Notes: a model not told the origin generated them from the letters alone. Shown: positions 1-9,329, numbered from the stretch's first letter. The stretch is 62,783 bases of DNA from Eubacterium sp. (GCA_017477505.1 JAFUVQ010000020.1:1-62783), one strand, 5' to 3'. A program made the numbers and translations.

Positions 1-58
1 AACAGAGTTTATAGAGACAGTATGGGGTATCGGATATAAGCTGAAGAGCATAGGGTGA
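1..58 (+). CDS. Response regulator, OmpR/PhoB family (C-terminal end only)
   Basis: Only the last 18 codons are in the window. The reading frame ends ...TVWGIGYKLKSIG before a TGA at 56-58. The T-V-W-G-I-G-Y-K pattern is the wing of the winged-helix DNA-binding domain that ends OmpR-family regulators. The stop lies three bases before the histidine kinase start, so the two form a two-component operon. The kinase probably phosphorylates this protein, and the ABC transporter downstream is its likely target. Confidence 0.85.
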   Translation, partial: TEFIETVWGIGYKLKSIG

Positions 59-61
59 TAT

Positions 62-967
62 ATGAAGATAATGACTGCCGGGCTGGTTATTCTGAGTCTT
101 CTGGTTATATATCTTCTTGTAAAAGTAATTACAATGAAGAGCAGCATACGGAATATCAGAATAGAATTAGCTAAAACTAAAGAGGAAAACTATAATCGCC
201 AGATAAGAACTACACTTAATGACAGGGATGTTGAAAAGCTTGCTGTCGAAATAAATGAAAACCTTGATTATCAGAAAAATCTTAAGTTAGAGTCAGCCGG
301 ATCCCGCCGACAGCTGGAGAAATCGATATCGGACATAGCTCATGATCTGAGAACTCCACTTACTGTTGTAAAGGGAAATCTTCAGATGATGAGAAATGAG
401 AATCTAAGCGATAAGGGACGTGAATATCTTGATATCAGTTTTAAGAAGGTTGATACCCTGAAGGAAATGGTGGATGAGTTTTTTGAGATGTCCGTTCTGG
501 AAAGTGATCAAAATGCACCTCCGCTGCGTAAGATAGATGTTCCTGTTTTTTTATCAGAATTTATCATCGAAAATGAGGCGCTGATAAGAGAAAAGAATCT
601 AACCCCCAATATTAGTCTGCCGGAGAAATCAATCTATATAAAGGCAGATTCGAAGAGTCTGTCAAGAGTGTTCAGCAACATATTTGGAAATATATATAAA
701 TATGCGAAAGGCGGGTTTGACGCCGGGGTAGAGGTGGCAGACGGTAGTTGCGTTATAACGATAGCAAATGAGGTTTCAAATCCGGAGGAAATAGATATAA
801 ACCGTATATTTGACAGAACTTACCGGGCAGATAAGGCAAGAACAGCCGGTGGAGCGGGACTGGGACTCTATATAGCAAAGCTTTTAGTAGAAAAACAAAA
901 GGGCAGCATCGAAGCTAAGTTAGAAGCTGATAAACTAAAGTTTGAGATTACATTTGCAATTGAATAA
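62..967 (+). CDS. Sensor histidine kinase
   Basis: 301 residues: one N-terminal membrane segment (about 5-23), a short linker, then a HisKA domain with phospho-acceptor His94 in DIAHDLRTPL, an N-box-like segment (about 202-215) and a G-box GGAGLGL (263-269). There is almost no extracellular sensor domain. This resembles the kinases that sit beside peptide-antibiotic ABC transporters in Firmicutes and may sense through their transporter. It follows the response regulator directly and precedes an ABC ATPase. The substrate or signal cannot be read from the sequence. Confidence 0.93.
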   Translation: MKIMTAGLVILSLLVIYLLVKVITMKSSIRNIRIELAKTKEENYNRQIRTTLNDRDVEKLAVEINENLDYQKNLKLESAGSRRQLEKSISDIAHDLRTPLTVVKGNLQMMRNENLSDKGREYLDISFKKVDTLKEMVDEFFEMSVLESDQNAPPLRKIDVPVFLSEFIIENEALIREKNLTPNISLPEKSIYIKADSKSLSRVFSNIFGNIYKYAKGGFDAGVEVADGSCVITIANEVSNPEEIDINRIFDRTYRADKARTAGGAGLGLYIAKLLVEKQKGSIEAKLEADKLKFEITFAIE

Positions 968-1014
968 TACGATATAAAACATATAAAAAAATTAATACTG
1001 AAAGTTGTACAAAG

Positions 1015-1050
1015 GAGCTTCAGTCCCGGTTGGACAGAAGCTCTTTTATC
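1015..1050 (+). terminator. Rho-independent terminator after the two-component pair
   Basis: GAGCTTC at 1015-1021 pairs with GAAGCTC at 1037-1043. An inner GTCC/GGAC stem continues the hairpin, and TTTTAT follows. It separates the kinase from the ABC operon that starts at 1136. Confidence 0.8.
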
Positions 1051-1135
1051 GTGTAATAAGAATTTAAGAATTTCTTTAAACTTTAATTTTATAGTGATAT
1101 CAGTTGAATAGAAATTTATATCAGGAGAGTGAAAT

Positions 1136-2050
1136 ATGTCAGAAATAATCGTCGATGTAAATAATCTTACAAAGCAATACGGAAAGCAGCTGGCGCTGGA
1201 TAATGTTTCCTTCAGGATCAGGAAGGGGAGCATAGTTGGACTTATTGGTCCAAATGGAGCCGGCAAGACTACAATAATGAAGATAATGGCTGGTCTTGCA
1301 TTTCCCACAAGTGGAGAGCTGGAAATGTATGGGGCTACTGATGAGAAGGGGCTGAATCATGCCAGAACGAGAATGAGTTTCATGATTGAAACTCCGTACG
1401 AGAAGGAGAGGATGACTGCAAGGGAGAATCTGGAGAAACAGAGACTTCAGAAGGGAATCCCGGACAAGAAGAGAATCGATGAGGTGCTTGAAATAGTTAA
1501 TCTCGCAGATACAGGTAAGAAGATAGTAAAGAACTTCTCCCTTGGTATGAGGCAGAGACTGGGCCTTGCAAATGCGCTTATGGGGAAACCTGAGTTTATG
1601 GTTCTGGATGAACCGATAAATGGTCTTGATCCGGAGGGTATAGTTGAGATAAGAGAGCTATTCCGTAAGCTTAATCGGGAAGAAGATATAACTATGGTTA
1701 TATCCTCGCATATCTTAAGCGAACTCTCTCTTATCTGTACAGACTATATCTTCATCAATCATGGACAGATAAAGGGTATCTTTACAGCTGATGAGCTTCG
1801 TGCCGAGTGCAGTGAATATTACCAGATAGATACAGATAACAATGAGAAAGCCAGTGTTATTCTCACTAAAACAATGGGTATAGAGAAACTTGATGTTCAG
1901 GAGACGGGACAGATAAGAATATACGAAAAGCTGGATGATATTCATAATATTTCAAAAGCCCTCTATGAGGGTGGGGTAATACCTGTTGAGATATCAAAGA
2001 ATGAAGTCAACCTGGAAGACTATTACATGCGGAAGGTACAAGAGGGATAA
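1136..2050 (+). CDS. ABC transporter ATP-binding protein (bacitracin/lantibiotic-export type)
   Basis: 304-residue ATPase. Walker A GPNGAGKTT lies at 38-46, the ABC signature SLGMRQ at 135-140 and Walker B FMVLDEP at 154-160, followed by a D-loop GLDPEG. The C-terminal 80 residues beyond the nucleotide-binding domain are typical of the BcrA-like subfamily. A purine-rich SD (AGGAGAG) precedes the ATG. Two ABC-2-type membrane proteins follow after 3 and 13 bases, so this is the motor of a self-protection or export complex, probably controlled by the two-component system upstream. Confidence 0.94.
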   Translation: MSEIIVDVNNLTKQYGKQLALDNVSFRIRKGSIVGLIGPNGAGKTTIMKIMAGLAFPTSGELEMYGATDEKGLNHARTRMSFMIETPYEKERMTARENLEKQRLQKGIPDKKRIDEVLEIVNLADTGKKIVKNFSLGMRQRLGLANALMGKPEFMVLDEPINGLDPEGIVEIRELFRKLNREEDITMVISSHILSELSLICTDYIFINHGQIKGIFTADELRAECSEYYQIDTDNNEKASVILTKTMGIEKLDVQETGQIRIYEKLDDIHNISKALYEGGVIPVEISKNEVNLEDYYMRKVQEG

Positions 2051-2053
2051 AAA

Positions 2054-2851
2054 ATGTATAACCTGATAAAATCACATAACTTCACACTTCGCCATGACAT
2101 GCTGACGGTAATAACGGTTATCAGTTTATTTGCACTTCCATATATTGGCATGTGGTTTAACGGGGTTCTTGAAGGAGTAAGCTTCGGAGATTTAACCTCA
2201 TCTAGGTTTTTACTCTATATGGGCGCGGCATTACCGGAAATATTTGTTTTTGCCATTATGATACTGGTGGCTAAAGCAGTTGGTGGAGATAGTTCAGATA
2301 AAACAATTAATTATGAAATGGCCTCAGGCCATAGCCGTTCTCAGGTTTATTGGTCGAGAATTATTACCGGATTACTGTGGGGAGTAGGTATTGTATTTGT
2401 TGCATGCCTCGTTCCTTACGGTGTTTTAGCTCTTATAAATGGCTGGGGAGATAATATATCTCTAGAGGAAATATCAGTTAGATTTGCGATTATGATATTT
2501 CCAATGATCAGATTTGCAGGGCTTTTTATGCTGATCACAAGCCTTGTTGGAAATGCCGGAGGCGGTATGGCTTTTAGCTATGGGATAGTTTTTGTCGAGA
2601 CAATTATTGATGCGGTATTCGAAGAATTAGATGCATTTGACAGAACTTATGTTTTCGCTTTATCTAACCTTGCTAAGATTCTAAATTACAATAATTCATG
2701 GGAGTTTGTCGAAAATGGTAAAGTGATAACCTGGTTTGACTATAGTACACCGAATGAGTTTATAGTTAAGACAATAGTTGTATCATTGTTTTTAGCAACG
2801 GTTTATGTTACTGCGGGATACTTGGTTTTTAAGAAAAAAGATAAGAATTAA
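2054..2851 (+). CDS. ABC-2 type permease
   Basis: 265 residues with about six hydrophobic segments. The region KTINYEMASGHSRSQVYWSR is a hallmark of ABC-2 permeases of the bacitracin/lantibiotic immunity type. It starts three bases after the ATPase stop. The next gene encodes a protein with a matching motif (NYELMSGHSRIQFYLAR), so the two are probably paralogous halves of a heterodimeric channel. Confidence 0.88.
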   Translation: MYNLIKSHNFTLRHDMLTVITVISLFALPYIGMWFNGVLEGVSFGDLTSSRFLLYMGAALPEIFVFAIMILVAKAVGGDSSDKTINYEMASGHSRSQVYWSRIITGLLWGVGIVFVACLVPYGVLALINGWGDNISLEEISVRFAIMIFPMIRFAGLFMLITSLVGNAGGGMAFSYGIVFVETIIDAVFEELDAFDRTYVFALSNLAKILNYNNSWEFVENGKVITWFDYSTPNEFIVKTIVVSLFLATVYVTAGYLVFKKKDKN

Positions 2852-2864
2852 TCAGAGGACTGGT

Positions 2865-3656
2865 ATGAAAAATATAATCAAATCAATAATATATGAACTG
2901 ACCAAATCAAGGCTGATGATAATCCTGTTTTGTTTGATGGCTGCCGTGAATATCCTTGTGACTATTCTAAATATATCAGAAAACACATTTCACGAGGCAA
3001 CGACCAGTGCAATGCTTTCGGAGGCAAAGAATACTACATTTCTGTTTGCAGAGTTCTTCGTCATAGCAGCTGTAGGGCTTATTGCGGGATCTGATTTTAA
3101 GGATAAAGTAGCGAACTATGAGCTTATGTCAGGACATTCAAGAATTCAGTTTTATCTGGCGAGAAGTATATTTAGCGTGTTTTTTGCAGCACTAACGGGA
3201 ACTGTTTTGTCATTTATACCTCTTATAAGCGGCAATATTATCTTTGGTTTTGGAGGCAGGCTGGTTCTCGGGGATGTAATCCTTAGAACATTTCTTTTTT
3301 TCTTTCCCTTCCTCAGGCTTGCTGCTTTTATAGTGATCCTTACATTTATAGTAAAGAATCAGTATGCGGTTATGGGAATAGGATATGGAATAATAACAAT
3401 TAATACATTGTTTAGTGGAATAGTTTCAGATCATGAGAATCTGCTGACGTCGAATTTTAACCTGAATCTTCTGGCGGACTATGATGGATGGAGTGTATAT
3501 AACATCAGTAAAACAGACGGTATAGTGAACTATGCATGCTATGACAGTTCTCTATCTATAGAAAATGTAATTGGAACTATTCTGATATCTATTGCTGTAA
3601 TGGCAATATATCTGGTTATAGGTTACGGACTTTTTAGACGAGATGATCTGAGTTAA
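2865..3656 (+). CDS. ABC-2 type permease, second subunit
   Basis: 263 residues from the ATG at 2865, which has AGAGGA nearby. An in-frame start at 2805 would overlap the previous gene by 47 bases and read through its hydrophilic tail, so I reject it. It has six predicted membrane segments and the same NYE-MSGHSR-Q-Y motif as its neighbour. It completes an ATPase plus two-permease transporter in one transcript with the peptidase-like gene that follows. Confidence 0.87.
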   Translation: MKNIIKSIIYELTKSRLMIILFCLMAAVNILVTILNISENTFHEATTSAMLSEAKNTTFLFAEFFVIAAVGLIAGSDFKDKVANYELMSGHSRIQFYLARSIFSVFFAALTGTVLSFIPLISGNIIFGFGGRLVLGDVILRTFLFFFPFLRLAAFIVILTFIVKNQYAVMGIGYGIITINTLFSGIVSDHENLLTSNFNLNLLADYDGWSVYNISKTDGIVNYACYDSSLSIENVIGTILISIAVMAIYLVIGYGLFRRDDLS

Positions 3657-3671
3657 GGAGACAAGATAGAT

Positions 3672-5417
3672 ATGGATTATTCATTGGCAATAATAGAAAT
3701 AGTTCTGGCGCTTGGTTTTATAGCTATAAGCGGCCGTATAAAGAAATATCCTTCAAATAAGTGGAGACTGCTATATATAGTTCCCGTCTTACTTACTGTA
3801 ATAATCATGAGTTTTATTCCATGGGATATAGGAATGACAGGACTTTATATCGCTCCTTTTATTATGGCACTCGGACTTTTCTCTGAAAAAGTGAAGGTGA
3901 AAAGATGTATAGCCGGGGGAGCCGTAGTTGTAGCTCTTGTAACACTGGTAAATATATCGGTAAATCCTGAGTATAACAGACTAAATCTGTACGGAGATTT
4001 TGAAGAGGTTTTTGCTTCTATGGAGAAGCATTATATACTGGCAGATGAAAAAGGAATCGACTGGGACGAATTATATAAAGAGTATAAGCCAAAGTTCGAT
4101 GAGGCTGATAAAAAGCAGGATCTGACGCAGAATTATCAGCTCTGGCAACAGTATGCCCAGGAGTTTTATGATGGACATGTAGGTTATGTTCCAAATAAAC
4201 TGGATGAAAAGCAGATGTTATCAGTTATTTGTGAGTCCTACGGTAATGATTATGGATTATCACTGATAAAACTATCTACAGGTGAATATGTGGCAGTTAA
4301 TGTAGAGGGCTGTGGACAGTCTTACTCAATAAATGATAAGGATGACATTGGAAATATTGATTATTTCAAGGTAAAGGATGAATATAAAACTGCGAATGCT
4401 GATACAGACAGGCTGACACTTGTAAATGCAGGTATTAAAAATGGAACAATTATAACTAAATGGGATGGAAAAGCTATAGATGACTATTTTGATGATATTC
4501 CATTTTATTACTTCCAGGTTCCGGTTAAGGAAAATGAAGAGTTTTATCAGCCTGTGTATGTGGCAGGTATGGGCGGAGAATCAGTTGAGATAAGCTTTCT
4601 GGATGAAAGTGGTGAGGAAAAAACTGTAAGAGCACCAAAGCTTGGAGCTTATGCACCAAGGCTTGATAATACTATAACGAGTATCGATAAGGGTGTGAAG
4701 ATGACTAACCTCACATGTAAAAGTCTGAGTGATGATACAGTGATGATAAGAATCTATTCCATGGCTTATGACATGAATACTTATGACGGTGTGGATTATT
4801 CAGAAATGACAGATAAGCTGAGAAAAGAAGTTCTTGCCTATAAGGAGGCTGGGATTAAGAATATTGTTTTTGACCTGAGAAGTAATTCCGGAGGAAGTCC
4901 TTTCATGGTACAGGGAGTTGCACAGCTCTTTGCACCGGAAGGAGAGCACACAACCTACTATGCAGCCAAAATAAATGAAAATACAGCAACATTTGAAAGA
5001 GGAGCTGACGGAAAATATATAAAAGAAGATGAAATGATCACATATCAGGGAGAGGATATCTGGCATGACGGACAGATTATACTGCTTGTCAATGCCGAAA
5101 CTGTAAGTGCCGGTGATGATATGGTTTACATGATGGGAGATTATCCAAATGTAAAGATTATGGGTACAACCAGATCCAACAACTCCTGCCAGGCGGTTCA
5201 GGGGATGGGAATATCAACAGGCCATTTCACGTTCTCTGTTGTTCCAAATCTTACAGAGGAAGGTGATATAGCGATCGATACATTAACTGATCATAAGGCA
5301 AGAGTGCCTTTTGATGAATATATACCTATGACAAAAGAACTGATAACGTCTGTTTTTGATAATGGCGAAGATTACATTTTGGAATACGTAGTAGCACAGC
5401 TGACAGAAATCCATTAA
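3672..5417 (+). CDS. Membrane-anchored S41-family peptidase-like protein
   Basis: 581 residues. The first about 100 hold four or so hydrophobic segments; the rest is extracytoplasmic. The C-terminal part matches the tail-specific protease fold: NIVFDLRSNSGGSP (about 395-410), then LLVNAETVSAGDD with a nucleophile-type Ser479. The Lys expected some 25 residues downstream in CtpA-type enzymes (TxGKG) is not evident; the corresponding stretch reads MGTTRSNNS. It may use a tricorn/IRBP-like arrangement or be inactive. It lies 15 bases after the second permease, in the same operon. Confidence 0.82.
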   Translation: MDYSLAIIEIVLALGFIAISGRIKKYPSNKWRLLYIVPVLLTVIIMSFIPWDIGMTGLYIAPFIMALGLFSEKVKVKRCIAGGAVVVALVTLVNISVNPEYNRLNLYGDFEEVFASMEKHYILADEKGIDWDELYKEYKPKFDEADKKQDLTQNYQLWQQYAQEFYDGHVGYVPNKLDEKQMLSVICESYGNDYGLSLIKLSTGEYVAVNVEGCGQSYSINDKDDIGNIDYFKVKDEYKTANADTDRLTLVNAGIKNGTIITKWDGKAIDDYFDDIPFYYFQVPVKENEEFYQPVYVAGMGGESVEISFLDESGEEKTVRAPKLGAYAPRLDNTITSIDKGVKMTNLTCKSLSDDTVMIRIYSMAYDMNTYDGVDYSEMTDKLRKEVLAYKEAGIKNIVFDLRSNSGGSPFMVQGVAQLFAPEGEHTTYYAAKINENTATFERGADGKYIKEDEMITYQGEDIWHDGQIILLVNAETVSAGDDMVYMMGDYPNVKIMGTTRSNNSCQAVQGMGISTGHFTFSVVPNLTEEGDIAIDTLTDHKARVPFDEYIPMTKELITSVFDNGEDYILEYVVAQLTEIH

Positions 5418-5447
5418 AAAAATATGCAAAGAGGTCTTCTCAAAAAC

Positions 5448-5493
5448 GGTCAATGGAATATAATTATTATTAACCAATATGGTCAACGGTCAA
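5448..5493 (+). promoter_or_regulatory. Triple GGTCAA repeat and TATAAT upstream of second ABC operon
   Basis: GGTCAA occurs at 5448-5453, 5481-5486 and 5488-5493, the last two as a seven-base-spaced direct repeat. A TATAAT lies between them at 5459-5464, but no good -35 element is placed for it. The repeats could be binding sites for a regulator of the ABC pair starting at 5517. No regulator can be assigned. Confidence 0.35.
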
Positions 5494-5516
5494 CGAGTTT
5501 ATGAGAGGACGTTAAA

Positions 5517-6410
5517 ATGAAAGCAATAGAAACAGATAAATTAACAAAATCCTACGGAAAAAGCAGGGGCATAGATAAGCTTATGCTTTCTGTAGACGAA
5601 GGGGATTTCTTTGGATTTATAGGTCCGAACGGCGCCGGAAAGTCAACTACCATAAGAACTCTTCTTGGCCTTTTAAGCCCGACCGGCGGAAATGCCAGAG
5701 TTCTGGGATATGATATCCGTACAGAAAAAGACGAGATACTTAAGGAGGTAGGATATCTTCCTTCGGAGATCAATTTCTATAACGGTATGAAGGTAAAGGA
5801 CGTGATCGCATATTCCGCAGCTCTGCGCAAGGCTAAATGTAAAGACAGATCACATGAACTTGCAGAAAGACTTGGGCTTGATCCTGGCAGGAAGGTCGAC
5901 GAACTGTCTCTCGGAAACAGGAAGAAAGTAGGTATTGTATGTGCTGTGCAGCATAGCCCGAAGCTTCTGATCCTGGATGAACCGACATCCGGGCTTGATC
6001 CCCTTATGCAGCGTGAATTCTTTAATATTCTTAAAGAAGAAAATGAAAAGGGAGCCACAATATTCTTCTCGTCACATATCCTTTCTGAAGTTCAGAATTA
6101 TTGCAGGACGGCTGCATTTATAAAAGACGGAAAGATCATAATGTCTGATTCTGTAGACAGGATAGAGGAGACAGGGGCAAAGAAAGTTTCAGTAAGGGAG
6201 GCCGAAACTGAACTCAGCACTCTGCTCGAAGCTGAAGATATAAAGAAATATATCTCGGATGTCAGGATTGATACGAATATGAATTCAGCTGAATTCCTTT
6301 ATAACGGAAAGATGGCTATTCTCCTTGATATATTGAAGGAGGCAGGTCCAAAGGATCTGTCCGTTACGGAACCGAGTCTGGAAGAAATATTTATGAATTA
6401 TTATGAGTGA
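5517..6410 (+). CDS. ABC transporter ATP-binding protein
   Basis: 297 residues: Walker A GPNGAGKST (36-44), signature SLGNRK (131-136), Walker B LLILDEP (150-156) and SGLDPLM D-loop. It belongs to the CcmA/NatA-like exporter ATPases with a C-terminal extension. It pairs with the single permease that starts six bases downstream. The substrate is unknown. It is a separate unit from the first ABC system, with its own leader sequence. Confidence 0.93.
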   Translation: MKAIETDKLTKSYGKSRGIDKLMLSVDEGDFFGFIGPNGAGKSTTIRTLLGLLSPTGGNARVLGYDIRTEKDEILKEVGYLPSEINFYNGMKVKDVIAYSAALRKAKCKDRSHELAERLGLDPGRKVDELSLGNRKKVGIVCAVQHSPKLLILDEPTSGLDPLMQREFFNILKEENEKGATIFFSSHILSEVQNYCRTAAFIKDGKIIMSDSVDRIEETGAKKVSVREAETELSTLLEAEDIKKYISDVRIDTNMNSAEFLYNGKMAILLDILKEAGPKDLSVTEPSLEEIFMNYYE

Positions 6411-6416
6411 TGAGGT

Positions 6417-7211
6417 ATGGAGATGACTATATTTAAACAGGAAATAAAATCTGAGAAGCTTGCTATAGCTATATGGAGTCTTTCGATAGGACTTCTGGTT
6501 GCAGCCTGTGTACTTATGTATCCGGATATGGAATCACAGATGGCGGGTGTAAATGAAATGTTTTCTTCAATGGGAAACTTCACTGCGGCATTCGGCATGG
6601 ATCAGCTTAATTTCGGTACATTGATCGGCTTCTACGCAGTTGAGGGCGGTAATATGCTTGGTATAGGCGGGGCATTTTTCGCAGCAATCATAGGAATAAC
6701 TGCACTTATGAAGGAAGAGAAGGAACGCACGGCAGAATTCCTTTTGACACATCCTGTGTCAAGGATAAGGGTTATAACCGAAAAGCTCTGCAGTACATTT
6801 GTCATAATTATAATACTAAATGTCATAGTATTTTTATGCTCTGTGGTTTCTATACTTATGATCAAAGAAGAGATATTTTGGGAGGAACTGCTGCTTTTTC
6901 ACACAGCATATCTTCTTATGCAGTTTGAGATAGCAGGCATATGCTTCGGAATCTCGGCATTTGTCAAAAAGGCGGGAATGGGTATAGGCATAGGAATAGC
7001 CGGACTCATGTATCTTCTCAATATTGTGGCCAATATATCTGAGGATGCCAAAGCTCTCAAATATATTACACCATTCGGTTTTACAGAGGGATCTGATATA
7101 ATAAATAACAAAGAGATTAATATTGATTATCTGATTCCCGGCATGGCGATCATGGTAATATGTATAATTATCGGATATATCAAATACAGCAGGAAAGATA
7201 TTTCTGCATAA
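6417..7211 (+). CDS. ABC-2 type permease
   Basis: 264 residues with about six hydrophobic segments. MKEEKERTAEFLLTHPVSR is the coupling-helix signature of ABC-2 permeases, which touches the ATPase. ATG codons at 6417 and 6423 are both possible starts; the first overlaps nothing. No second permease follows, so the exporter is probably a homodimer with the ATPase encoded just upstream. Confidence 0.88.
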   Translation: MEMTIFKQEIKSEKLAIAIWSLSIGLLVAACVLMYPDMESQMAGVNEMFSSMGNFTAAFGMDQLNFGTLIGFYAVEGGNMLGIGGAFFAAIIGITALMKEEKERTAEFLLTHPVSRIRVITEKLCSTFVIIIILNVIVFLCSVVSILMIKEEIFWEELLLFHTAYLLMQFEIAGICFGISAFVKKAGMGIGIGIAGLMYLLNIVANISEDAKALKYITPFGFTEGSDIINNKEINIDYLIPGMAIMVICIIIGYIKYSRKDISA

Positions 7212-7248
7212 ATTTTCTCTTGACATGTAAAATGTGTCGTAGTAGTTT

Positions 7249-7297
7249 TTGTATTATATCAAGCAATACAAAAGTCTATTGTATTATTATAATACAA
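7249..7297 (+). promoter_or_regulatory. Palindromic operator of the GntR/YtrA-type regulator
   Basis: TTGTATTATTATAATACAA (7279-7297) is a perfect 19-bp palindrome with nine-base arms around one central base. It contains a TATAAT (7288-7293). A looser copy of the same half-sites, TTGTATT-N9-AATACAA, lies at 7249-7271. Palindromes of this kind are usual for autoregulated YtrA-subfamily GntR genes, and this one lies 20 bases before the gntR start. A very similar site is found at 10649-10669. Confidence 0.7.
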
Positions 7298-7316
7298 AAG
7301 ATAAGGGGACTGCAAA

Positions 7317-7676
7317 ATGGTTATAAAGATAGATGAATACTCAGATGTGCCTATCTATATGCAGATACGAAATCAGATAGTGATCGGTATCTCAAACGGT
7401 GATCTGGCGCCTGGTGAGCAGCTGCCCACAGTGCGGGCATTGGCTCTTGAAATGGGAATCAATACCATGACAGTCAGCAAAGTATATCAGCTGCTTAAGG
7501 CGGAAGGATACATTTTGACTGACAGAAAAAACGGTGCCAGAGTCAGGGAGAGCATAAATCAGTCAGGTGTTCTCAGTGAGGAGAATAAGACTGAGCTTAA
7601 ACGTATTGTATCAGAGGCAAGACTTTCGGGAGTTTCGAAGAAAGATATCATTAAACTTGTTGATGAATACTACTGA
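7317..7676 (+). CDS. GntR family transcriptional regulator, YtrA subfamily
   Basis: 119 residues: an N-terminal winged helix (DVPIYMQIRNQI... PTVRALALEMGINTMTVSKVYQLL) and a short helical C-terminal tail, the compact layout of the YtrA subfamily. Members commonly repress their own ABC transporter or membrane-protein operons. AAGGGGA precedes the ATG. The gene is followed at 18 bases by a DUF5808-like membrane protein. The palindrome in its leader suggests autoregulation, and the similar site at 10.65 kb a second target. Confidence 0.92.
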   Translation: MVIKIDEYSDVPIYMQIRNQIVIGISNGDLAPGEQLPTVRALALEMGINTMTVSKVYQLLKAEGYILTDRKNGARVRESINQSGVLSEENKTELKRIVSEARLSGVSKKDIIKLVDEYY

Positions 7677-7694
7677 TTTAGAAAGGCATAGGTT

Positions 7695-9125
7695 ATGGGT
7701 ATTATATTTAACATTATAATGCTGGTGCTCATTGTTCCGACCGTTTTACTCATATTTCTTTTAGAATACCCGGCAAACTGGAAAGAAAAGAAATATGTAT
7801 ATGGAGTACTTAACCGTACTGAGTTTAAGGAAGAGAAGGCGGCAGCAAGAGTAGATGAGATAGCTTCCGGCTGCAGAAAATCTGCAAAATGGATTTTGAT
7901 CGCATCATTTATATTCATGGGTCTTTGTTGTTTTATTCCGGACTTTACTATCAGACTTATAGTCTGGACATCATTTATCTTTGCAGATCTGGTGCTGATG
8001 ATTGTTCCTTTTACAAAAGGCAACAGCGAGATGAAGAGTCTTAAGCGTGAATTGGGAATTGCTTCAAAAAAAGGTGTGGTATACACAGATCTGAAAGGGG
8101 CGGGAGCCATTCACGCGCTGAAAAAAACTGCTATCATTATTCCGAATCTTATATCTACTGTATTCTTTTTAGTTGCACTTCTGAATGATATAGGTGTAGT
8201 GAAACTTGTGGGATTACTTCCGGGACAGTACCCATATCAGGCCCGGCTCATGACAGGTCTTACAGGAGTTCTGCTCTTTATCGGTTACATGATCATCCCC
8301 ATCGCATTTATGATGGATGGAATCAGAAATGAAGTTATATCTGAAGATAGTGACATCAATGCCAATTACAACAGAGCCAGAAAGAAAAACATGGCTGATT
8401 TTATGGTTCTGTTTTCCTGGATCAATACTGCAGTTATATTTTTTATGATGGTATTGATGTGTTTATGGGATAATCAGATCATTTATCTTGCTTTATATGC
8501 TGTATATATGCTTGCAGTTATGGTAGGTTTGTTTTTCAACGCCAAAAGGCAGAAGCAAATAGAGAAGAGATATAAGAAGGAAACTTCCGTTGAGATAGAC
8601 GATGATGATAACTGGTTACTGGGGCAGATCTACTATAATCCGGATGACAGGAGACTTAATATTACTAAGAGGGTAGGTATCGGAAGTACCATCAATCTGG
8701 CACATCCTGTGGGTAAGGTTATAGCGGCGATTTCTGTTATGCTGATCATATTTACATTTGTTGAGTTGATATATGTCGGTGTGCTCAGCCAGACCCCCAT
8801 GGTTATACGGGTTGAAGACGGAAATGTGATATGTCATCATATGAAGGACGACTACAGTATCCCCATAAGTGATATAGATGATATTGTTCTTGAGTCCGAC
8901 TCCGGCAAACTCAAGCTTCGTAAAGAGAACGGATTTGATATGAAGCCGATGTACAAGGGAAAGTTTAACGTGAATGATGAGGGCGGCTGCATAACATTTC
9001 TGAATCTGGACACAAAAAACTATATAACACTCGCCGTCGATGATAAAAAATATTATATAAACGGGGCCAGTGATGAAGAAACCGAGAAAACCTTTAATGA
9101 AGTAGTAGAAAAGTTAACAGATTAA
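7695..9125 (+). CDS. DUF5808-like multi-pass membrane protein with PH-like C-terminus
   Basis: 476 residues with about eight hydrophobic segments. DDNWLLGQIYYNPDDRRL followed by KRVGIGSTINLAHP is the signature of the DUF5808 family, often cotranscribed with YtrA-like regulators. The last about 110 residues (after a membrane segment near 350-370) look like a beta-rich bacterial PH-like domain (IPISDIDDIVL). It is in an operon with the GntR gene. The biochemical role of the family is unknown. Confidence 0.72.
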   Translation: MGIIFNIIMLVLIVPTVLLIFLLEYPANWKEKKYVYGVLNRTEFKEEKAAARVDEIASGCRKSAKWILIASFIFMGLCCFIPDFTIRLIVWTSFIFADLVLMIVPFTKGNSEMKSLKRELGIASKKGVVYTDLKGAGAIHALKKTAIIIPNLISTVFFLVALLNDIGVVKLVGLLPGQYPYQARLMTGLTGVLLFIGYMIIPIAFMMDGIRNEVISEDSDINANYNRARKKNMADFMVLFSWINTAVIFFMMVLMCLWDNQIIYLALYAVYMLAVMVGLFFNAKRQKQIEKRYKKETSVEIDDDDNWLLGQIYYNPDDRRLNITKRVGIGSTINLAHPVGKVIAAISVMLIIFTFVELIYVGVLSQTPMVIRVEDGNVICHHMKDDYSIPISDIDDIVLESDSGKLKLRKENGFDMKPMYKGKFNVNDEGGCITFLNLDTKNYITLAVDDKKYYINGASDEETEKTFNEVVEKLTD

Positions 9126-9174
9126 AAATGAGGCTGTGTACCAGGTGATTGGTATACCCGAATAATATCCGTAT

Positions 9175-9220
9175 AAAGCATGCAACAAAGATGTATCTTT
9201 GCTGCGTGCTTTATTTTTTT
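9175..9220 (+). terminator. Rho-independent terminator of the gntR operon
   Basis: A long stem runs 9175-9192 with 9195-9212 (AAAGCATGCA...TGCGTGCTTT, including CAAAGAT/ATCTTTG), followed by seven Ts at 9214-9220. It ends the GntR/DUF5808 transcript. Confidence 0.9.
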
Positions 9221-9293
9221 ATGATTATTCGAATTTATAACCAGTTATAATTTTTAAGTCATAGCGGTGGATATTTTGATGTGATAAACTCAC

Positions 9294-9329
9294 TTTGATT
9301 ATCCTATGATATTCTGTATGATTATCAAA
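9294..9329 (+). promoter_or_regulatory. Inverted half-sites upstream of the LysR gene
   Basis: TTTGATTATC (9294-9303) and GATTATCAAA (9320-9329) are complementary at nine of ten positions. They lie 30 bases upstream of the LysR start, where an autoregulatory LysR site would be expected. The rest of the 230-base gap after the terminator holds nothing else I recognise. Confidence 0.4.

Noticed and set aside
7220-7225. TTGACA as the -35 of the gntR promoter
   Set aside because: No -10 sequence lies at 16-18 bases; the TATAAT inside the palindrome is too far away, so the promoter was not called as a pair.
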